Assembly (NCBI GenBank): GCA_963281255.1
Contig: OY725493.1
Location: 3,999,857 to 4,063,856, forward strand
DNA: 64,000 nt
From: Aphrocallistes beatrix
Taxonomy: Eukaryota > Porifera > Hexactinellida > Sceptrulophora > Aphrocallistidae
Direction of reading: 5' to 3'
Part shown: in pieces, positions 34,670-46,589 of the stretch
Numbering within the stretch: position 1 is the first letter of the stretch
Layout: each line of letters opens with the position of its first letter
Made by a program: the position numbers and the translations under genes
Notes under the pieces: generated by a model
The model's input: the letters and a program-made list of their open reading frames with translations, nothing else
What the model was told of the DNA's origin: nothing
Database searches by the model: none

Positions 34670-35165
34670 CTGTAACGAATTGATTGAAGAAACTGCCGGT
34701 CATAGAAAGCTAATTTTTGGCATGTAGGAGTATTTTGGCTATGGCTCCAGTAAGTTCTGAGCTCAGAGCAAAATGTCGACTCATCATGGAATTATGACGT
34801 CATTGTCACATTTTAAAAAGTTAAGCAACACAGTTATTCGGGAATAACTCAGCCATTATAGGAGATAGAAGGCTGAAATTTTAATAGAATCTGTATACTA
34901 ACATGTCTCACATATGATGCAACTATCATCAAAAAATGATGACTCATCACTTTGTTATGACGTCATCATTACGCATCAAAAATTTTTAAATTCACAAATT
35001 TGGTGATTTTTCGAGTGATATCGATTAGCACAGTAGGACAGACATATTTAGAGATGTTATCTCCCATATAATTAACCAATGTGACTCCAGGCGACCGAAG
35101 GGTGCCTCCGGCGGACACAAAGTGTCCGCCAGCCGCGCAGCGCAAGCAAGCGCGAAGCGCGCTTG
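34609..35165 (+). mobile_element. Helitron-like copy, complete
   Basis: A|TCCTTACTATTAAAACTCGA to GCGCGCTTG|T, 557 bp, with a long TA tract, the CRE-like and AP-1-like sites and the perfect GGCGGACAC stem. Confidence 0.9.
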
Positions 35166-35177
35166 TATACAAATAAA

Positions 35178-35205
35178 TCCTTACTATTAAAACTCGATTA
35201 ATGTG

Positions 35206-35237
<32 letters not shown>

Positions 35238-35732
35238 TATCTGTAACGAATTGATTGAAGAAACTGCCAGGCGTAGAAAGGCTGATTTTTGGTATGTGGG
35301 AGTCTTTTGGCTATGGCTCCAGTAAGTTCTGAGCTCAGAGGAAAATGTCAACTCATCATGGAATTATGACGTCATTGTAACATTTTTAAAAGTTAAGCAA
35401 TACAGTTATTCAAGCACAACTCAGCCATTATAGGAGATAGAAGGCTGAAATTTTAATAGAATCTGTATACTAACATATCTCACATATGATGCAACTATCA
35501 TCAAAAAATGATGACTCATCACTTTATGACGTCATCATTACTCATCAAAATTTTAAAAATTGATATTTTTGGTGATTTTTCGTGCCATATTGATTAGATC
35601 AGTGGGACAGACGTATTTAGAGATGTTATCTCCCTTATAATTAACCAGTGTGACCCCAGGCGACCGAAGGGAGCCTCCGGCGGACACTTTGTGTCCGCCA
35701 GCCGCGCAGCTCAAGCAAGCGAAGCTCGCTTG
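35178..35732 (+). mobile_element. Helitron-like copy, complete
   Basis: A|TCCTTACTATTAAAACTCGA to GCTCGCTTG|T, 555 bp. It lies 12 bp after the previous copy in the same direction. A further forward 5' end begins within a few bases of its 3' end. Confidence 0.9.
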
Positions 35733-35761
35733 TTACTATAAAAACTCGATTAATGTATATA

Positions 35762-36045
35762 CAGTCGAACCTCCATAACGGCCACTCTATATAATGGTCA
35801 CCTGTCTATAGCGGTCACCAATGAACAGTCCCGTCTTAAATTCCATAATATTGAACCTGTGTATAGCAGTCACCTGCTCAACGCGGCCAGCGGCCACCCA
35901 TTTGCAGTCCCTTACTGACCCTAAAACTGTGTCTAACGACCATCACCTGTCTATACCGTCCACTACCTGTCTATAATGGCCACTACCTGTCTATAATGGC
36001 CACTACCTGTCTATAACGGCCATCACCTTTTTCACCTTTTTATGT
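35762..36045. mobile_element. Tigger-like element, left end, with tandem repeats
   Basis: CAGTCGAACCTCCATAACGG follows TA inside a Helitron 5' (TA) tract. The interior repeats CTGTCTATAATGGCCACTAC about four times (35948-36027). No matching right end was found. Confidence 0.6.
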
Positions 36046-36116
36046 GTTTATTACAGAAATGTTACGAACGATATACAAGTTTCATGTTACTACTTTAAGT
36101 AATAGATTTCTAAATA

Positions 36117-36446
36117 CAGTACACCCTCGCTAATCCGAACAGCTCTGTACCAATGAACCAAAAAAAGTTCGGATTAGTGATTTTGTTCCGATTATTGAAA
36201 TAACACTACGTAATTCAATAGGGTATTATTACTATTAGTACTTTAATAAATTTGCATTGTTACAATATTAAGGATATTATTTAGTTACGATTGCTTTTTT
36301 AACTAGGATTCTTAAATTTATTGTAAGATATAACATTACAAACGTTGATTCAAAGCATAGAGGCCAATAAGATTATATTTTAACTGTTCCGATTGTAGGA
36401 ATGAAGTGTTCGGATTAGCGAGGTTCGGATTAGCGAGGGTGCACTG
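36117..36446. mobile_element. Tigger-like MITE
   Basis: CAGTACACCCTCGCTAATCC and its near-complement ending GAGGGTGCACTG, TA flanks at 36115-36116 and 36447-36448. 330 bp, non-coding. Confidence 0.9.
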
Positions 36447-36503
36447 TACTTGATATTTTTGTACTACGTAAATACCTTTTGGGGATTAAGACAATCACCT
36501 CTA

Positions 36504-37038
36504 TCCTTACTATTAAAACTCGATGATTGTATATATATATATATATATATATCTGTAACGAATTGATTGAAGAAACTGCCGGGCGCAGAAGGCTGATTTT
36601 TGCCATGTGGGAGTCTTTTGGTTATGGCTCCAGTAAGTTCTGAGTTCAGAGCAAAATGTCGACTCATCATGGAATTATGACGTCATTGTCACATTTTATA
36701 TAATTTGAAAGTTTTTTTACTATAACTCAGCCATTTTAGGTGATAGAAGGCTGAGATTTTAAAAGAATGTGTATATATATACCTCACTTATGATGCTACT
36801 ATCATCAAAAAATGATGGCTCATCACTATGTTATGATGTCATTATTACGCATCGAAATTTCAAAAATTGACAAATTTGGTAATTTTTTGTGCGATATCGA
36901 TTATAACAGTAGAACAGGCGTATTTAGGGATGTTATTCCCCCTATAATTGATCAATGTCACCCCAGGCGCCGCAGGGCACCTCCGGTGGACACAAAGTGT
37001 CCGCCAGCCGCGCTGTGCAATCAAGCGAAGCGCGCTTG
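36504..37038 (+). mobile_element. Helitron-like copy, complete
   Basis: A|TCCTTACTATTAAAACTCGA to GCGCGCTTG|T, 535 bp. A reverse-oriented remnant of a 5' end (AATAATAAGGA) follows its 3' tip. Confidence 0.88.
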
Positions 37039-37079
37039 TTATTAATAATAAGGATGTATATTCCCGACATTGTGCGTTT

Positions 37080-37297
37080 AAAAATATATTAATATACACA
37101 TATATTACAATTTCAGGCTTCTATTAGTACCTAAATGACTGGGCTGTAGTAAAAAAACTGAAATTTCTAATTATAATTTCATGACGAGTCGACATTTTCG
37201 ACTGAGGTCCGAACTTAGTAGAGTCATAGGCAAAAGACTCCCACATGCCAAAAATAAACATGCTCTGCTTGCAGTTTTTCAATCAATTCGTTACAGA
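37080..37297 (-). mobile_element. Helitron-like internal fragment
   Basis: Matches the family in reverse from the ATATTAATATACACAT block to CAATTCGTTACAG. Confidence 0.72.
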
Positions 37298-37581
37298 AAT
37301 TTGAGAAAGAATTTTCTAAAATTTAAACCTATCATGCCAAACCAAACTTTCTTTTGACGTAATTGCAGCAATTGTTCCTCCAGTCTTTCCAAATCAATTC
37401 AAAAACAACTCTGCACCGAAATCGGTAAAGAACTTTCATACCGATCCAATTAAGAGTTAAACTGCAAGAAAGCAATGGGGATTGAAAATTTTCTAAAAAG
37501 ATTATTTCGTTAGTTATTAATTCAATTGATGATTTTGACTACCCAAAGCTGCCTTTAGGGGCTTTTTGGGTTTTCAGGTAT

Positions 37582-38427
37582 CAAGCTAGCATCGCTTGCT
37601 TGCTTGCTTGCGCGGTTGGAAGACACTTTGTGTCCGCTGGAGGGTCCCGTTGGGCGCCTGGGGTCACATTGATTAATTATAAGGGAGATAACATCTCTAA
37701 ACAAGTCTCTCCTGTTTTATTTTGATCAGAGTTGTATCATATGTGTGATATATTAATATACACATTCTATTAAAACTTCAGCCTTCTAACACCTAAAATG
37801 ACTGAGTTATTGTCGAAAAATTGACATTTCTAATTATAAAAAAGGTGACAATGACGTCATAATTCCAAGATGAGTCGACATTTTTGTCTGAGCTCAGAAC
37901 TTAGTGGAGCCATAGCCAAAATACCCCCTCATGCCAAAAATAAGCTGGCTCCAATAAGTTCTGAGCTCAGATGGAAATATCGACTCATCATGGAATTATG
38001 ACGTCACTGTCACCTTTTTATAATTATAAATTTCAGTTTTTCGACCATAACTCAGGCATTTTAGGTGATAGGTGGCATGAAATTTTAATAGAATTTGTAT
38101 ATTAATATACCTCATACATGATGCAACAATCAAATGATGACTCATCACTTTGTTATGACATCATCATTACGCATCTAAATTTTAAAAATTGATAAATTTG
38201 GTAATTTTTCGTGCGAAATCGATTATAACAGTAGGACAGACGTATTTAGAGATTTTATCTTCCTTACAATTAATCAATGTGACCCCAGGCACCCATAAGG
38301 CGCCTCCGGCGGACACTTTGTGTCCGCCAGCCGCGCAGTGCAAGCAAGCGAAGCGCGCTTGTATATATATATATATATACGTATATACACACATATATAC
38401 ACATTAATCGAGTTTTAATAGTAAGGA
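37582..38427. mobile_element. Composite inverted pair of Helitron-like copies (second example)
   Basis: A reverse copy (37582-37943) meets a forward copy (37944-38361) head on; both lack their 5' parts. A TA tract and a reverse 5' terminus (ending TAGTAAGGA at 38427) follow the forward copy's GCGCGCTTG. This mirrors the arrangement at 12972-14075. Confidence 0.75.
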
Positions 38428-38628
38428 TGACAAGTTTTTTCCCAAAACATGTATTGTTTGAAATTTACAAAACCGACCCATTTCACATAAAACGAGTTAA
38501 TCCCCAACACTGCACATACTTTTATGGGTTTAGTGCCACATGAAATGGTTGGACACATTCGTGACATTACGTATATTGTGTCAAATGGGAAGTGTACTGT
38601 TTATTGAGGGACATTTTCAACATATTCA

Positions 38629-39174
38629 AAAGCGTACTTCGCTTGCATGCACAGCAGAGCTGGCAGACACTTTTTGTTGGCTAGAGGCGTCCTTTGGGCG
38701 CCTAGGCTCACATTGATTATTTCTAAGGTAGATAATATCTCTCAATAGGTCTGTCTTAGTGATATCATATTATAATCGATATCATTCGAAAAATCAACAA
38801 TTTTTAAAATTTTCAATTTTTGATGCATATTGTTAACTTCATAATAGAGTGATGAATCATCATTTGTTGATGATAGTTGTACTATATGTGAAGCATATAA
38901 ATATACACAGTCTATTAAAATTTCATCCTTGAGTTATTGTTAAAAACTGAAATTTCTAATTATAAAAAAGGTGATAATGAAGCCATAATTCCATGATGCA
39001 TTAACATTTTCGTCTGATGTCAGAACTTGGTGGAGCTATAGGCAAAAGACTCCAACATTCCAAAAATCAAAATGACTGGTAGTTTCTTCATTCATTTTGT
39101 TACAGTTACAGATATACTATATATATATATATACAAATAAATATTAATCGAGTTTTAATACAAAGAAGTAAGGA
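38629..39174 (-). mobile_element. Helitron-like copy, diverged
   Basis: Collinear in reverse with the family from AAGCGTACTTCGCTTGC to a 5' end with a short insertion (AATACAAAGAAGTAAGGA). It has lost one TGACGTCA site. This is the right edge of the 26.5-39.2 kb Helitron cluster. Confidence 0.8.
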
Positions 39175-39575
39175 TTTATCATGGTAAATTGGGTCGGGAG
39201 GTCAGAATTAATAAATTATGAAAAAGGGTTTTTGTTTTCAAAGGAATGTTGGAAATTGGTGTTGTATACAAAGTCTTCCCAAGTACCACTCTTGGGCTTA
39301 TTTTTACAAAAAATACACTTGTTTGCAGAAATTTGTAAACGTAATTTTTAAAATCCCCAAACTAAAATATTTATTAACAGCATAACTGTAAGGTATTTTG
39401 TAACAAAAAATAGTTAAAATCAAAACTACATACATTTGAAACCGGATTTTAAAATGTTATAAAATGTTAACGCATCATGGAAAGTGAATTTTTACAGAAT
39501 TATGATGCTTTAAAACAAAAAAATTAAAATGTGTAATCCTTGAATTTAAAGGGTCTTATTTAAATATTTTAAGGC
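39175..39575. other. No recognised feature
   Basis: AT-rich sequence with no frame or matched repeat. Confidence 0.3.
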
Positions 39576-39686
39576 TATTGTGTGGTCAAATGTGCCAATT
39601 TTTAAAATTTCACAAAAGCTTTGTTTTAGTCAAGGTACTTGTTAAAATTATTTTCCACCTAAAAGCCCCAAAGTCATCACTGCCAA
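39576..39686. repeat. Left-part relative of the RPL19-upstream TIR element
   Basis: The left 110 bp of the element at 10809 recur here with divergence (TTTCACAAAAGCTTTGTTTT). The right part of the same element may be the relative at 41600-42000, which would make the 1.9 kb between them an insertion. Confidence 0.5.
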
Positions 39687-39689
39687 GAT

Positions 39690-39914
39690 AACAGCCTAAT
39701 CCCAGCCATGTTGGACAGTAACCCTGCACCCGAAGCACTCCTGAAAATGATCCACTGTAACTGTTCCACAGGCTATAGTAGTCTCAGATGTAGCTGCAGA
39801 AAAGAAGGACTCAACTGTTCCCAAGTATTCTGACTATGCCAAGATGACAACTGTGGCAATATGAAAGAAGGAATTGCATCGGATGATGAAACCGAAGTTG
39901 AAATTGAAATGTAA
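39690..39914 (+). pseudogene. Cysteine-rich C-terminal relic of a probable transposon protein
   Basis: The frame reads NSLIPAMLDSNPAPEALL, then MIHCNCSTGYSSLRCSCRKE, then GLNCSQVF, a TGA stop, and LCQDDNCGN before a terminal TAA. The C-x-C ... C-x-C-R-K-x-G-L-x-C ... C-x(4)-C spacing resembles a CXC-like module at the C-terminus of uncharacterised repetitive proteins in invertebrate genomes. The stop and a Cys-to-Phe change make this copy non-functional. I cannot name the parent superfamily. Confidence 0.5.
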
Positions 39915-40051
39915 ACATATCAATCCATCTATGCCACCTAAATTTTCCATTCTTATATTTCATAGGAGTTCAAGGGAGAAAACAAATTTATGAGTATGTT
40001 TACCGTTAAAAATACATGAATACCACGAACCACAAACCATAATAATTTTAA

Positions 40052-41269
40052 GGTTGGTGTTTCCTTCCAGAACTAACTTTAAAAGTTTTCATTATTTTCT
40101 CCTGAAATTCTTTGTGGAAACTGTCCTCGATGAGTTATCTGCGAAAATACACTTTTTGGGAGCCCAAAAAGTAAGAGAAAAAATTTTTTTTCCCAAATGA
40201 CCTAATTTATAGAGGAGATTCAAGGAAACTTCAATGCCTTATGCCTCTTTTACTCAATTATTCTTGCACGAAATGGTTGAATAAAGAAAATAATAGGAAT
40301 AGAATTTTCAATTTTAACCCAAATAATTTTTTCTTTCAAATTTCGTTTATACAATATTTAGAGGCAGATTTTCGTAAGGAAAAATATTTTAACTTTTTTC
40401 TAAAGTAGAATATCAAAAATCTGTCTCTATCATTTTGTTCTACGTGACGAGATCTTTCTAAAATCGTCGAGTCTTTAACTCTACGACCTTTGTAACTAGA
40501 GATTCCTCCTTTGTAAAATTGATTTTTTTAAGTGCTAAAAACAGGCTACAAATCCATTTTCTTCGGAAAGGCTTGATTTCCATTCGTTTCTACTGTATTT
40601 TGATAATAAATAACGTCAAAACATCCTAAATCAACTACTTATAGTAGTACTTAACTTCAAAATATGACATATCAAATATTTTCACATCATGACACCTTCA
40701 AAAGTGTGAAAAAGTTGACAGTTACCACTGGGGGCCCAAAAATGACCATGTACGACAGTTTCCGCCGAAATCCCATACCTACAACTTTATTTGACTATGC
40801 CAGGTCGTTATTTTAATACTGAATTCGTACTCAGCACTAAATTTCCAGCAATTTGATATATATATTGACCATATTTGGAAAAATTTTTGGTTGCCTTTTC
40901 CTAGCAACGGTCAGGAATGTGAAAAAATTCCTGGCCGTTGCTAGGCACGGTCAAACAAAAATGTTTCCAAATATGGTCAATATATATATCAAATTGCTGG
41001 AAATCTAGTGCTGAGCATGAATTCAGCATTAGAAAGATGATCTGGCACTGTTAAAAGAAGTTATAGCTGTGGGACATTTCGCATTTAAAATGTGTCGTTT
41101 TTGGAGTGACACCAGGTGATACAAGTGGCTCAAAGTGGCGAAATATTGGGGCTGGAGTTATAAAAGTCGGGATTCTTGTTTAGAACCCCTATAAGCATCT
41201 AAAAATGATAAAAAAGCAATTTGGGAACATTTTTAATAAAAAACAAATGTCGCATGGGAAACACCAACC
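40052..41269. mobile_element. Family B TTAA-target element, diverged subfamily
   Basis: The ends GGTTGGTGTTTCC and GGAAACACCAACC are perfect inverted repeats, flanked by TTAA at 40048-40051 and 41270-41273. 1218 bp. The interior is collinear with other B copies, including the central stem built from CAACGG(C/T)CAGGAAT. Confidence 0.88.
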
Positions 41270-41309
41270 TTAAAACTAACGTTTAGACTATTTATATTAA
41301 GAAATTCGT

Positions 41310-41520
41310 GCTCGGCAAGCATAGCCCAGAAAAAGAAGGGGTCACTCGATATGGTTTACACCAAAAGAGATCAGAATTTTTACATTCCAGCTTGTTGTTA
41401 GGGAGGGCCCAAAATATTTTGCTCAAAATATAGTCAATATATATATCAAATTGCCGGAAATTTGATGCTAAGCACGAATATGACAATAAAAAACTGATTT
41501 GCAAACATTTGAAAGGTTAA
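41310..41520. repeat. Family B palindromic core fragment
   Basis: AATTCGTGCTCGGCA at the left and TGCTAAGCACGAAT at the right mirror each other, as in the core of B elements. The TTAA ends are absent. Confidence 0.55.
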
Positions 41521-41599
41521 ATCTTAGATTTCAAAACCGGCGATTTTTATAGTCTGGGGTCAAGACGGGGGTCGTGCCAAATCACTTTCTGATATTCCG

Positions 41600-42000
41600 A
41601 TTTCGGTAAAGTTTTAGTATGTTACTCCTAAGACATGATACAACGGAAAATGCAATAAAACAATTTCTTGCAACTTTTTGGGGGTCATGCATCATAATGA
41701 CCTTACTAGTATTGACGGAAATCGACGCTGAATGCTCCGACTTTCACCATGTGCTTAGAATCAAGATACGAGGCGTTTTCCGAATTATGGCATTCAGAGA
41801 AACCGACTCGTATCTCGATCCTAATGATCATAAGTACAAGGAGAAAGCCGAGATCATTCTGCGCTGATTCAATTAAGAGATTCATGATAGCATGAAAACT
41901 CTCTGAGTTTGAGTGGCACGAAAGTTTGGAGGTCGAAAATTTACAAAAATCTCCCGCTACAAGTTGCTACCCTATGCAACAATTTTGAATAACAAGGCGA
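41600..42000. repeat. Right-part relative of the RPL19-upstream TIR element
   Basis: Shared phrases in the same order as at 11050-11320: GAAATCGACGC, AAAGCCG(A/G)GA, ATTCTGCG, AAAATTT and CTCCCG(C/T)TACAAGTTG. Divergence is high. The frames in the two copies do not encode similar proteins. Confidence 0.5.
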
Positions 42001-42479
42001 TTGAAACCTTTAGTTTTAATGCGCGATAGCACTGAAAGTTGTTTCCGCGAAATATATTTGTTGAGGAAGGCAAGATAGAATCACTGATTGAGATTGTGGT
42101 AAGAATTCTGTCCAGTGTAGGACTAATTTAAAACAAGAATTTTTAAATTTCTCATAAAATCACTTGGCAAATAAGATCAAATCCTTAATAACTTTACTAA
42201 ACCAGATTTAAAATATGATCTAAACATTATTTGTGAGTACGTATGCTTGCTGTTGATGACCATTTAAAATAATCATGGTTCCCTTAATCATTTGCGGATC
42301 CTTTGCAGCCCCACAAGGGGTCCAAGGACCACATGTATAGAATAAATAATATAGCATATCTTTAAATGTTGGGACAATCTTAGGGTTGCTGCAACCCCAG
42401 CACTTCTACATGTATATTCCATACTGGTCTAAAATGTTTACTCATCATTGTCACCTCTTATTTATTGTGAATTTAACCA
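42001..42479. other. No recognised feature
   Basis: Unique AT-rich sequence. Confidence 0.3.
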
Positions 42480-42795
42480 ATGCAACATGTTTCAATTAAC
42501 GAAACTAATCAATATTAGGCAGTGCGAGAAATACGCTTGTTATCACATTGATATTGTCTATCAAAGGATTTCAAATTTGAAAGTTTAGCTCTCACGGTCG
42601 TTAAGATATTGCCTCAAGTCAGGAAAATCCCTTTCCATAGCAAAACAGGTCAGAAAATTGCCAAAATCGTCCAAATAGGGCCTATTGCGCAATAATATGA
42701 TAAGATCATAAATTTCGGCAATGGATATGGCACGTTCACCATGTTCATATATGCTAATAATACATTCTTAAGGTCTATTCTGTAATGTTTAGTAT
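42480..42795. repeat. Dispersed repeat S, copy 1
   Basis: Shares with 46590-47010 the phrases AAAACAGGTCAGAAAAT/AAAACAGCTTAGAAAAT, CCTATTGCGCAAT and TAATACATTCTTAA in the same order. The end also recurs at 9000-9050. No TIR recognised. Confidence 0.55.
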
Positions 42796-44067
42796 ATATT
42801 AGTTCAATGCCCTTCAGCCTCATCCTTGGTTAAGTAAATGGTTAGCCCTTATACTCTTTTCGTCGATACAGACACCTATTTCATCTATAAGCATGTAGAG
42901 TTACGCGTGCTACTATTTTATACAGGCTTTAATTACTATATTTCAGCATGATATTACTTGAGTAGTTAAACACTTGCATGCCCATAGCGAAAGTGAAAGT
43001 AAATTGAAAGTGAACTGAAAGTGAAAATGAAAATGGGGTCATTTCTATTTATACCTTTGACCCCAAAGGCATTGCAGGGTTAATTAATTAAAAAAGGGCC
43101 ATCATCAACGGGATGGGAAAATGCGTTGTGTTATCATCTCATGAATGGGTACACAAAAAGACCTTTTTTCATAGCAATATCTTATGAATTATATGTCCAT
43201 TTCAATAATTCTTTATTTGAAAGATTTTAAACTAGTAAACTCGACAAACAACTTACATATAATTTCAAATTTCTACAGAATTGTTTTTGCGATATCGTAT
43301 CATTTAGTAAGAGAAACGTCGCTTGCATAATACCAAATATATCCACACTGAACATTTTATCCATTAAAAGTATTCCGTAAAAGGATGTTTCGTCGCCGGA
43401 TGTTTTGTCACCTCTTCGAAGTAAATTATTGATTACGAAGTGTCTAAAACCTTCCATTTTACTACTGTGTGTTTTATCCCACCTATTGTTACGAATCGTT
43501 TTTAAAAATTTCTACTAGAGCGTGTTATTTAATCATACGGGAGCTTATAGTAATTCTGGTGAATGAATTTTTCCCCTCCAACTGTAACAAGTTATCACAT
43601 GAAATCACAAAATGCTGCTCAATTAGCCTTTATTTGAAAATCATATATTTATGTACAATTATACATATATAGTCACAACTTCAAATGAAAGTTCAAGTCA
43701 TTATCTCTCACACTCTGGACAGAGTAATGACCACAGGGACTGGCCGGATCATTAGCACTCATTTCATGTGGGATCATAAAGCTCCGCTAAAACACGATAT
43801 TTATGGAAAGCATACTAAAAAGTGTGAAAATCTCGGTGCTATATTTCAGAGGTATGAAAGTTTTTAACTACACTAGTGACAACTACTTGGTAATTTTCAT
43901 ATTCATACTACTTGCCAGTTTATCAATCATTTCGCTAAACAGACGAAGATTCCTTGTGTTTATATATTAGAGTGTGGAAATCCCAAGTAATAAAAAACAA
44001 ATATCGGAAAAGTCTAATAAGAATACTGACAAGTAATTTTGATCTAGAAATTAAAATAATAATTAAT
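42796..44067. other. No recognised feature
   Basis: Four frames of 60-76 codons occur (43227-43457 reverse; 43469-43672 and 43685-43867 forward; 43935-44123 reverse, overlapping the MSL1-like stop). None resembles a known family. It is the 3' flank of the MSL1-like gene, so later exons of that gene could lie here unrecognised. Confidence 0.35.
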
Positions 44068-44946
44068 TCATGCAAAATCAAATGGCTTTGGAATAATGGC
44101 AGGTAATGGTTTTCCAAAAGCAAATATCGGAATGGTATCGGCGACCTCTATTTCCCTTATCTGTAGATAATTAGAAGAAAAGAGTGTAGATGCTTTGGAA
44201 TTTAGAAAAAGAGAAGGGTTCTTTTTACCAAAACATATGTCTTGTGAACCTTTCTTTTGCAATTCAACTATCTTATGGAGTTCTCGAACACGTTGTATAT
44301 CCCATCTTTTTCTACGTTTTTCACATTCTTCCTCTTTTTTATGTCGCTTTAAAAATGATGAATCACTCAAGTCTTCATTGCTTGAATTATGTGGTAAATG
44401 CGTCGAAGAAAAAAGAATGAAAGAAGGAACTTCAAGTTGAGAGTCCGAATTCGAAAAACTCACAGATAACCCCTTACAATCCTGAGAGTTTGAATTAGTA
44501 ATAGAATGTGTTAGATAGGGGATTAGAGTTCGCAATTCTAGCTTACATGATGTTTCGAAAAATTGAGATTTTCTACGGAATTTTCGTTTCATTTCAACTG
44601 GACTGTGTGTTAAGAATGTTTGAAATGTATCATTCGGATTAGATCCAACGACTTTTGATAATGAATTTGGAATGTCTGTATTTAACTCACTCCCCCTCTT
44701 CGATAGTCTTCTTTGGATTCGTCGTAATTTCGTCTCCAACATCGATATCTCATGATGCAAATTTACTAGCTCTCGCTCTTGACTAAGAATTTGTTGCTGC
44801 TGTTCTTGTATCAAATTCAAGTGTAAAAGTAAAATATTACGGAAATTTTGAGATCCAGAACAAACAGTAGGAGAAAGAGGAATATCATTTTGTAGAGTTT
44901 CATCTAGTGTGAGAACACTACTGGAAACTAGTGATTCGGAATCCAT
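44068..44946 (-). CDS. MSL1: MSL1-like protein (male-specific lethal complex scaffold)
   Basis: The 292-residue frame has an N-terminal coiled coil (about residues 36-83, rich in QEQQQQ and LxxLExxLRRIQRRL heptads), which in MSL1 dimerises and binds the MSL2 E3 ligase. At the C-terminus KRWDIQRVREL (about 213-223) is followed by ADTIPIFAFGKPLP, the hallmark of the PEHE region that recruits the MOF/KAT8 acetyltransferase to chromatin. I chose the ATG at 44946 because a good splice acceptor (TTTTTCCCCAAATTAG on the minus strand) ends 8 bases before it, suggesting a 5' UTR intron; an upstream in-frame ATG at 45036 would read through it. The frame stops just after the PLP-x-xxPxxF motif, where known MSL1 proteins continue, so the MSL3-contacting tail is missing or lies on another exon. 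Vertebrate MSL1 is much longer. Confidence 0.78.
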   Translation of the reverse strand: MDSESLVSSSVLTLDETLQNDIPLSPTVCSGSQNFRNILLLHLNLIQEQQQQILSQERELVNLHHEISMLETKLRRIQRRLSKRGSELNTDIPNSLSKVVGSNPNDTFQTFLTHSPVEMKRKFRRKSQFFETSCKLELRTLIPYLTHSITNSNSQDCKGLSVSFSNSDSQLEVPSFILFSSTHLPHNSSNEDLSDSSFLKRHKKEEECEKRRKRWDIQRVRELHKIVELQKKGSQDICFGKKNPSLFLNSKASTLFSSNYLQIREIEVADTIPIFAFGKPLPAIIPKPFDFA

Positions 44947-45337
44947 TAGACAACTAATTTGGGGAAAAATAAAAGTACATATCGTATGATTAACTGATAT
45001 CATTATACTGCTCCAGTAACTGGAATAATGCAACAATTAAATGAGATAAGGTTTGCATTCAGCATTTTTTAGTAATTCGCCCGAGCAACTGTTTTAATAC
45101 ATTAAAGATCGCTCGTTATAATTGAATTCATAAAAAAGGACGAGTAAATATTTTAAAAACATTTGAGTTATGATTGACCTTGAAACCAGGCTAGAAGGGG
45201 CGGAAATGTGTCAGTCCAAAATGGCAGGCCCAATTGATCACTTATCAAAGCAAAGATCTCTATTTTTGTTAGGTTGCAAGATTTCAAAAGTATGTACTAA
45301 ATTGTAGACTGCTAATGTTTAATAATGAAACTTGGCT

Positions 45338-45445
45338 ATTGTTCGGTCAATTCGTGTTGATTTTGAAAATTTCGAAAAAGTCTTAGTTTGGACAAAGAAC
45401 CTGTTAAACTTTTCTATTTTCTACATAAAAGCTCCAAGGGGGCCT
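45338..45445. repeat. Left-part relative of the RPL19-upstream TIR element
   Basis: ATTGTTCGGTCAATTCGTGT and the following AAATTTCGAAAAAGTCTTAG match the left end at 10809 with substitutions. The other end is not found. Confidence 0.5.
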
Positions 45446-46345
45446 TTTGGGGACTAAATCCTCCATATATTCAAAAATATCAAGCGCATACATACCTGGT
45501 GCATGCGCTAGAAAGTACTTATATTATTATTTAAATTTATTCGTTTTATTGACATGTTTTGAATTTAATGAATGTAGCTACATATTGCCTTCCTTCTTAT
45601 TATCCAAAGCGCATATTTTTCATTCAAATGGCTTCACATTCTCACCTTATCTTTTCATAGAATTCAATGGGAAACATTCTATTTTTGGTTTCGAAGTATG
45701 TACTACCTCACAACTTCTTGTCCAATTTCTAAAGTGCTGACCTTTACTAGGGCGGTTGATATGTCACATACACACAGTCTATTGCGACCTAATGGTCGGT
45801 TTAAGGTTTAATTTGTCATATATCCTTATAGCAGATTGAATTATTAAATTTGACACTGTTCCAAAACTTAAACCGCACTAGATGAATTACAAAAGTTATG
45901 AACGCTTCTAGGGCTGTTTGCGGTAGCAGTATGAACAGCTCTGGCTCTTGGGGATAACCCTTCGGATTGTCGATGGGAAAAATCTCGAATGCGTTCTCAT
46001 TATCCAAATGTTTAATTAATGAACATTGAACCACCTTCCCAACACTTCAAACAGGCGTTGGATAAGTTCGAGTTCGATCTAGAAGTTCGAAGAGTTTCCG
46101 TCTCTATTGCCATTGCATTATGCTGGATTACTTCAGCCGATTCATGGTCAAATGCAGAGAATGTACCCATCAGTACCAAAACCCATGTGAGGATTTCCCT
46201 GATTAAACACGCGTTTCAAAGAAAATTGCTCAAATATTTAAATGCTCTAATTGCACATCTACAATCAGATATATATAGTAATTGTACATTATAATTTTGA
46301 ATTATTTGACTGTATCTAAAGTACCGATGTTTGTTGGGCATAAAA
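45446..46345. other. No recognised feature
   Basis: Frames at 45447-45740 (+), 45816-46034 (-) and 46019-46294 (+) reach 72-97 codons but show no domain I recognise. Confidence 0.3.
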
Positions 46346-46349
46346 AATA

Positions 46350-46580
46350 ATAGGTTTCGATCTAACTTCCTAATATACTTTTTGGAAGCTCTTTATTCAT
46401 TCTAAACTGATCGATTATACTTCGTAGTACTAGGAATATGAATTATTATTCACAATTGTCTCAAAATATTCGGGATTTGGGGCCTCACGGAAATTTCTGG
46501 ATTTTCAGTATACTTTTGCTATTTTATGTAAATATTTGGTTCGAATATATCTAAATCATCAGTATAAATGCGAACTAAAT
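46350..46580 (+). repeat. Family A internal fragment
   Basis: Matches family A from AACTTCCTAATATACTTTTT to ATCAGTATAAATGCG; ends missing. Confidence 0.7.
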
Positions 46581-46589
46581 TGTCGCATA

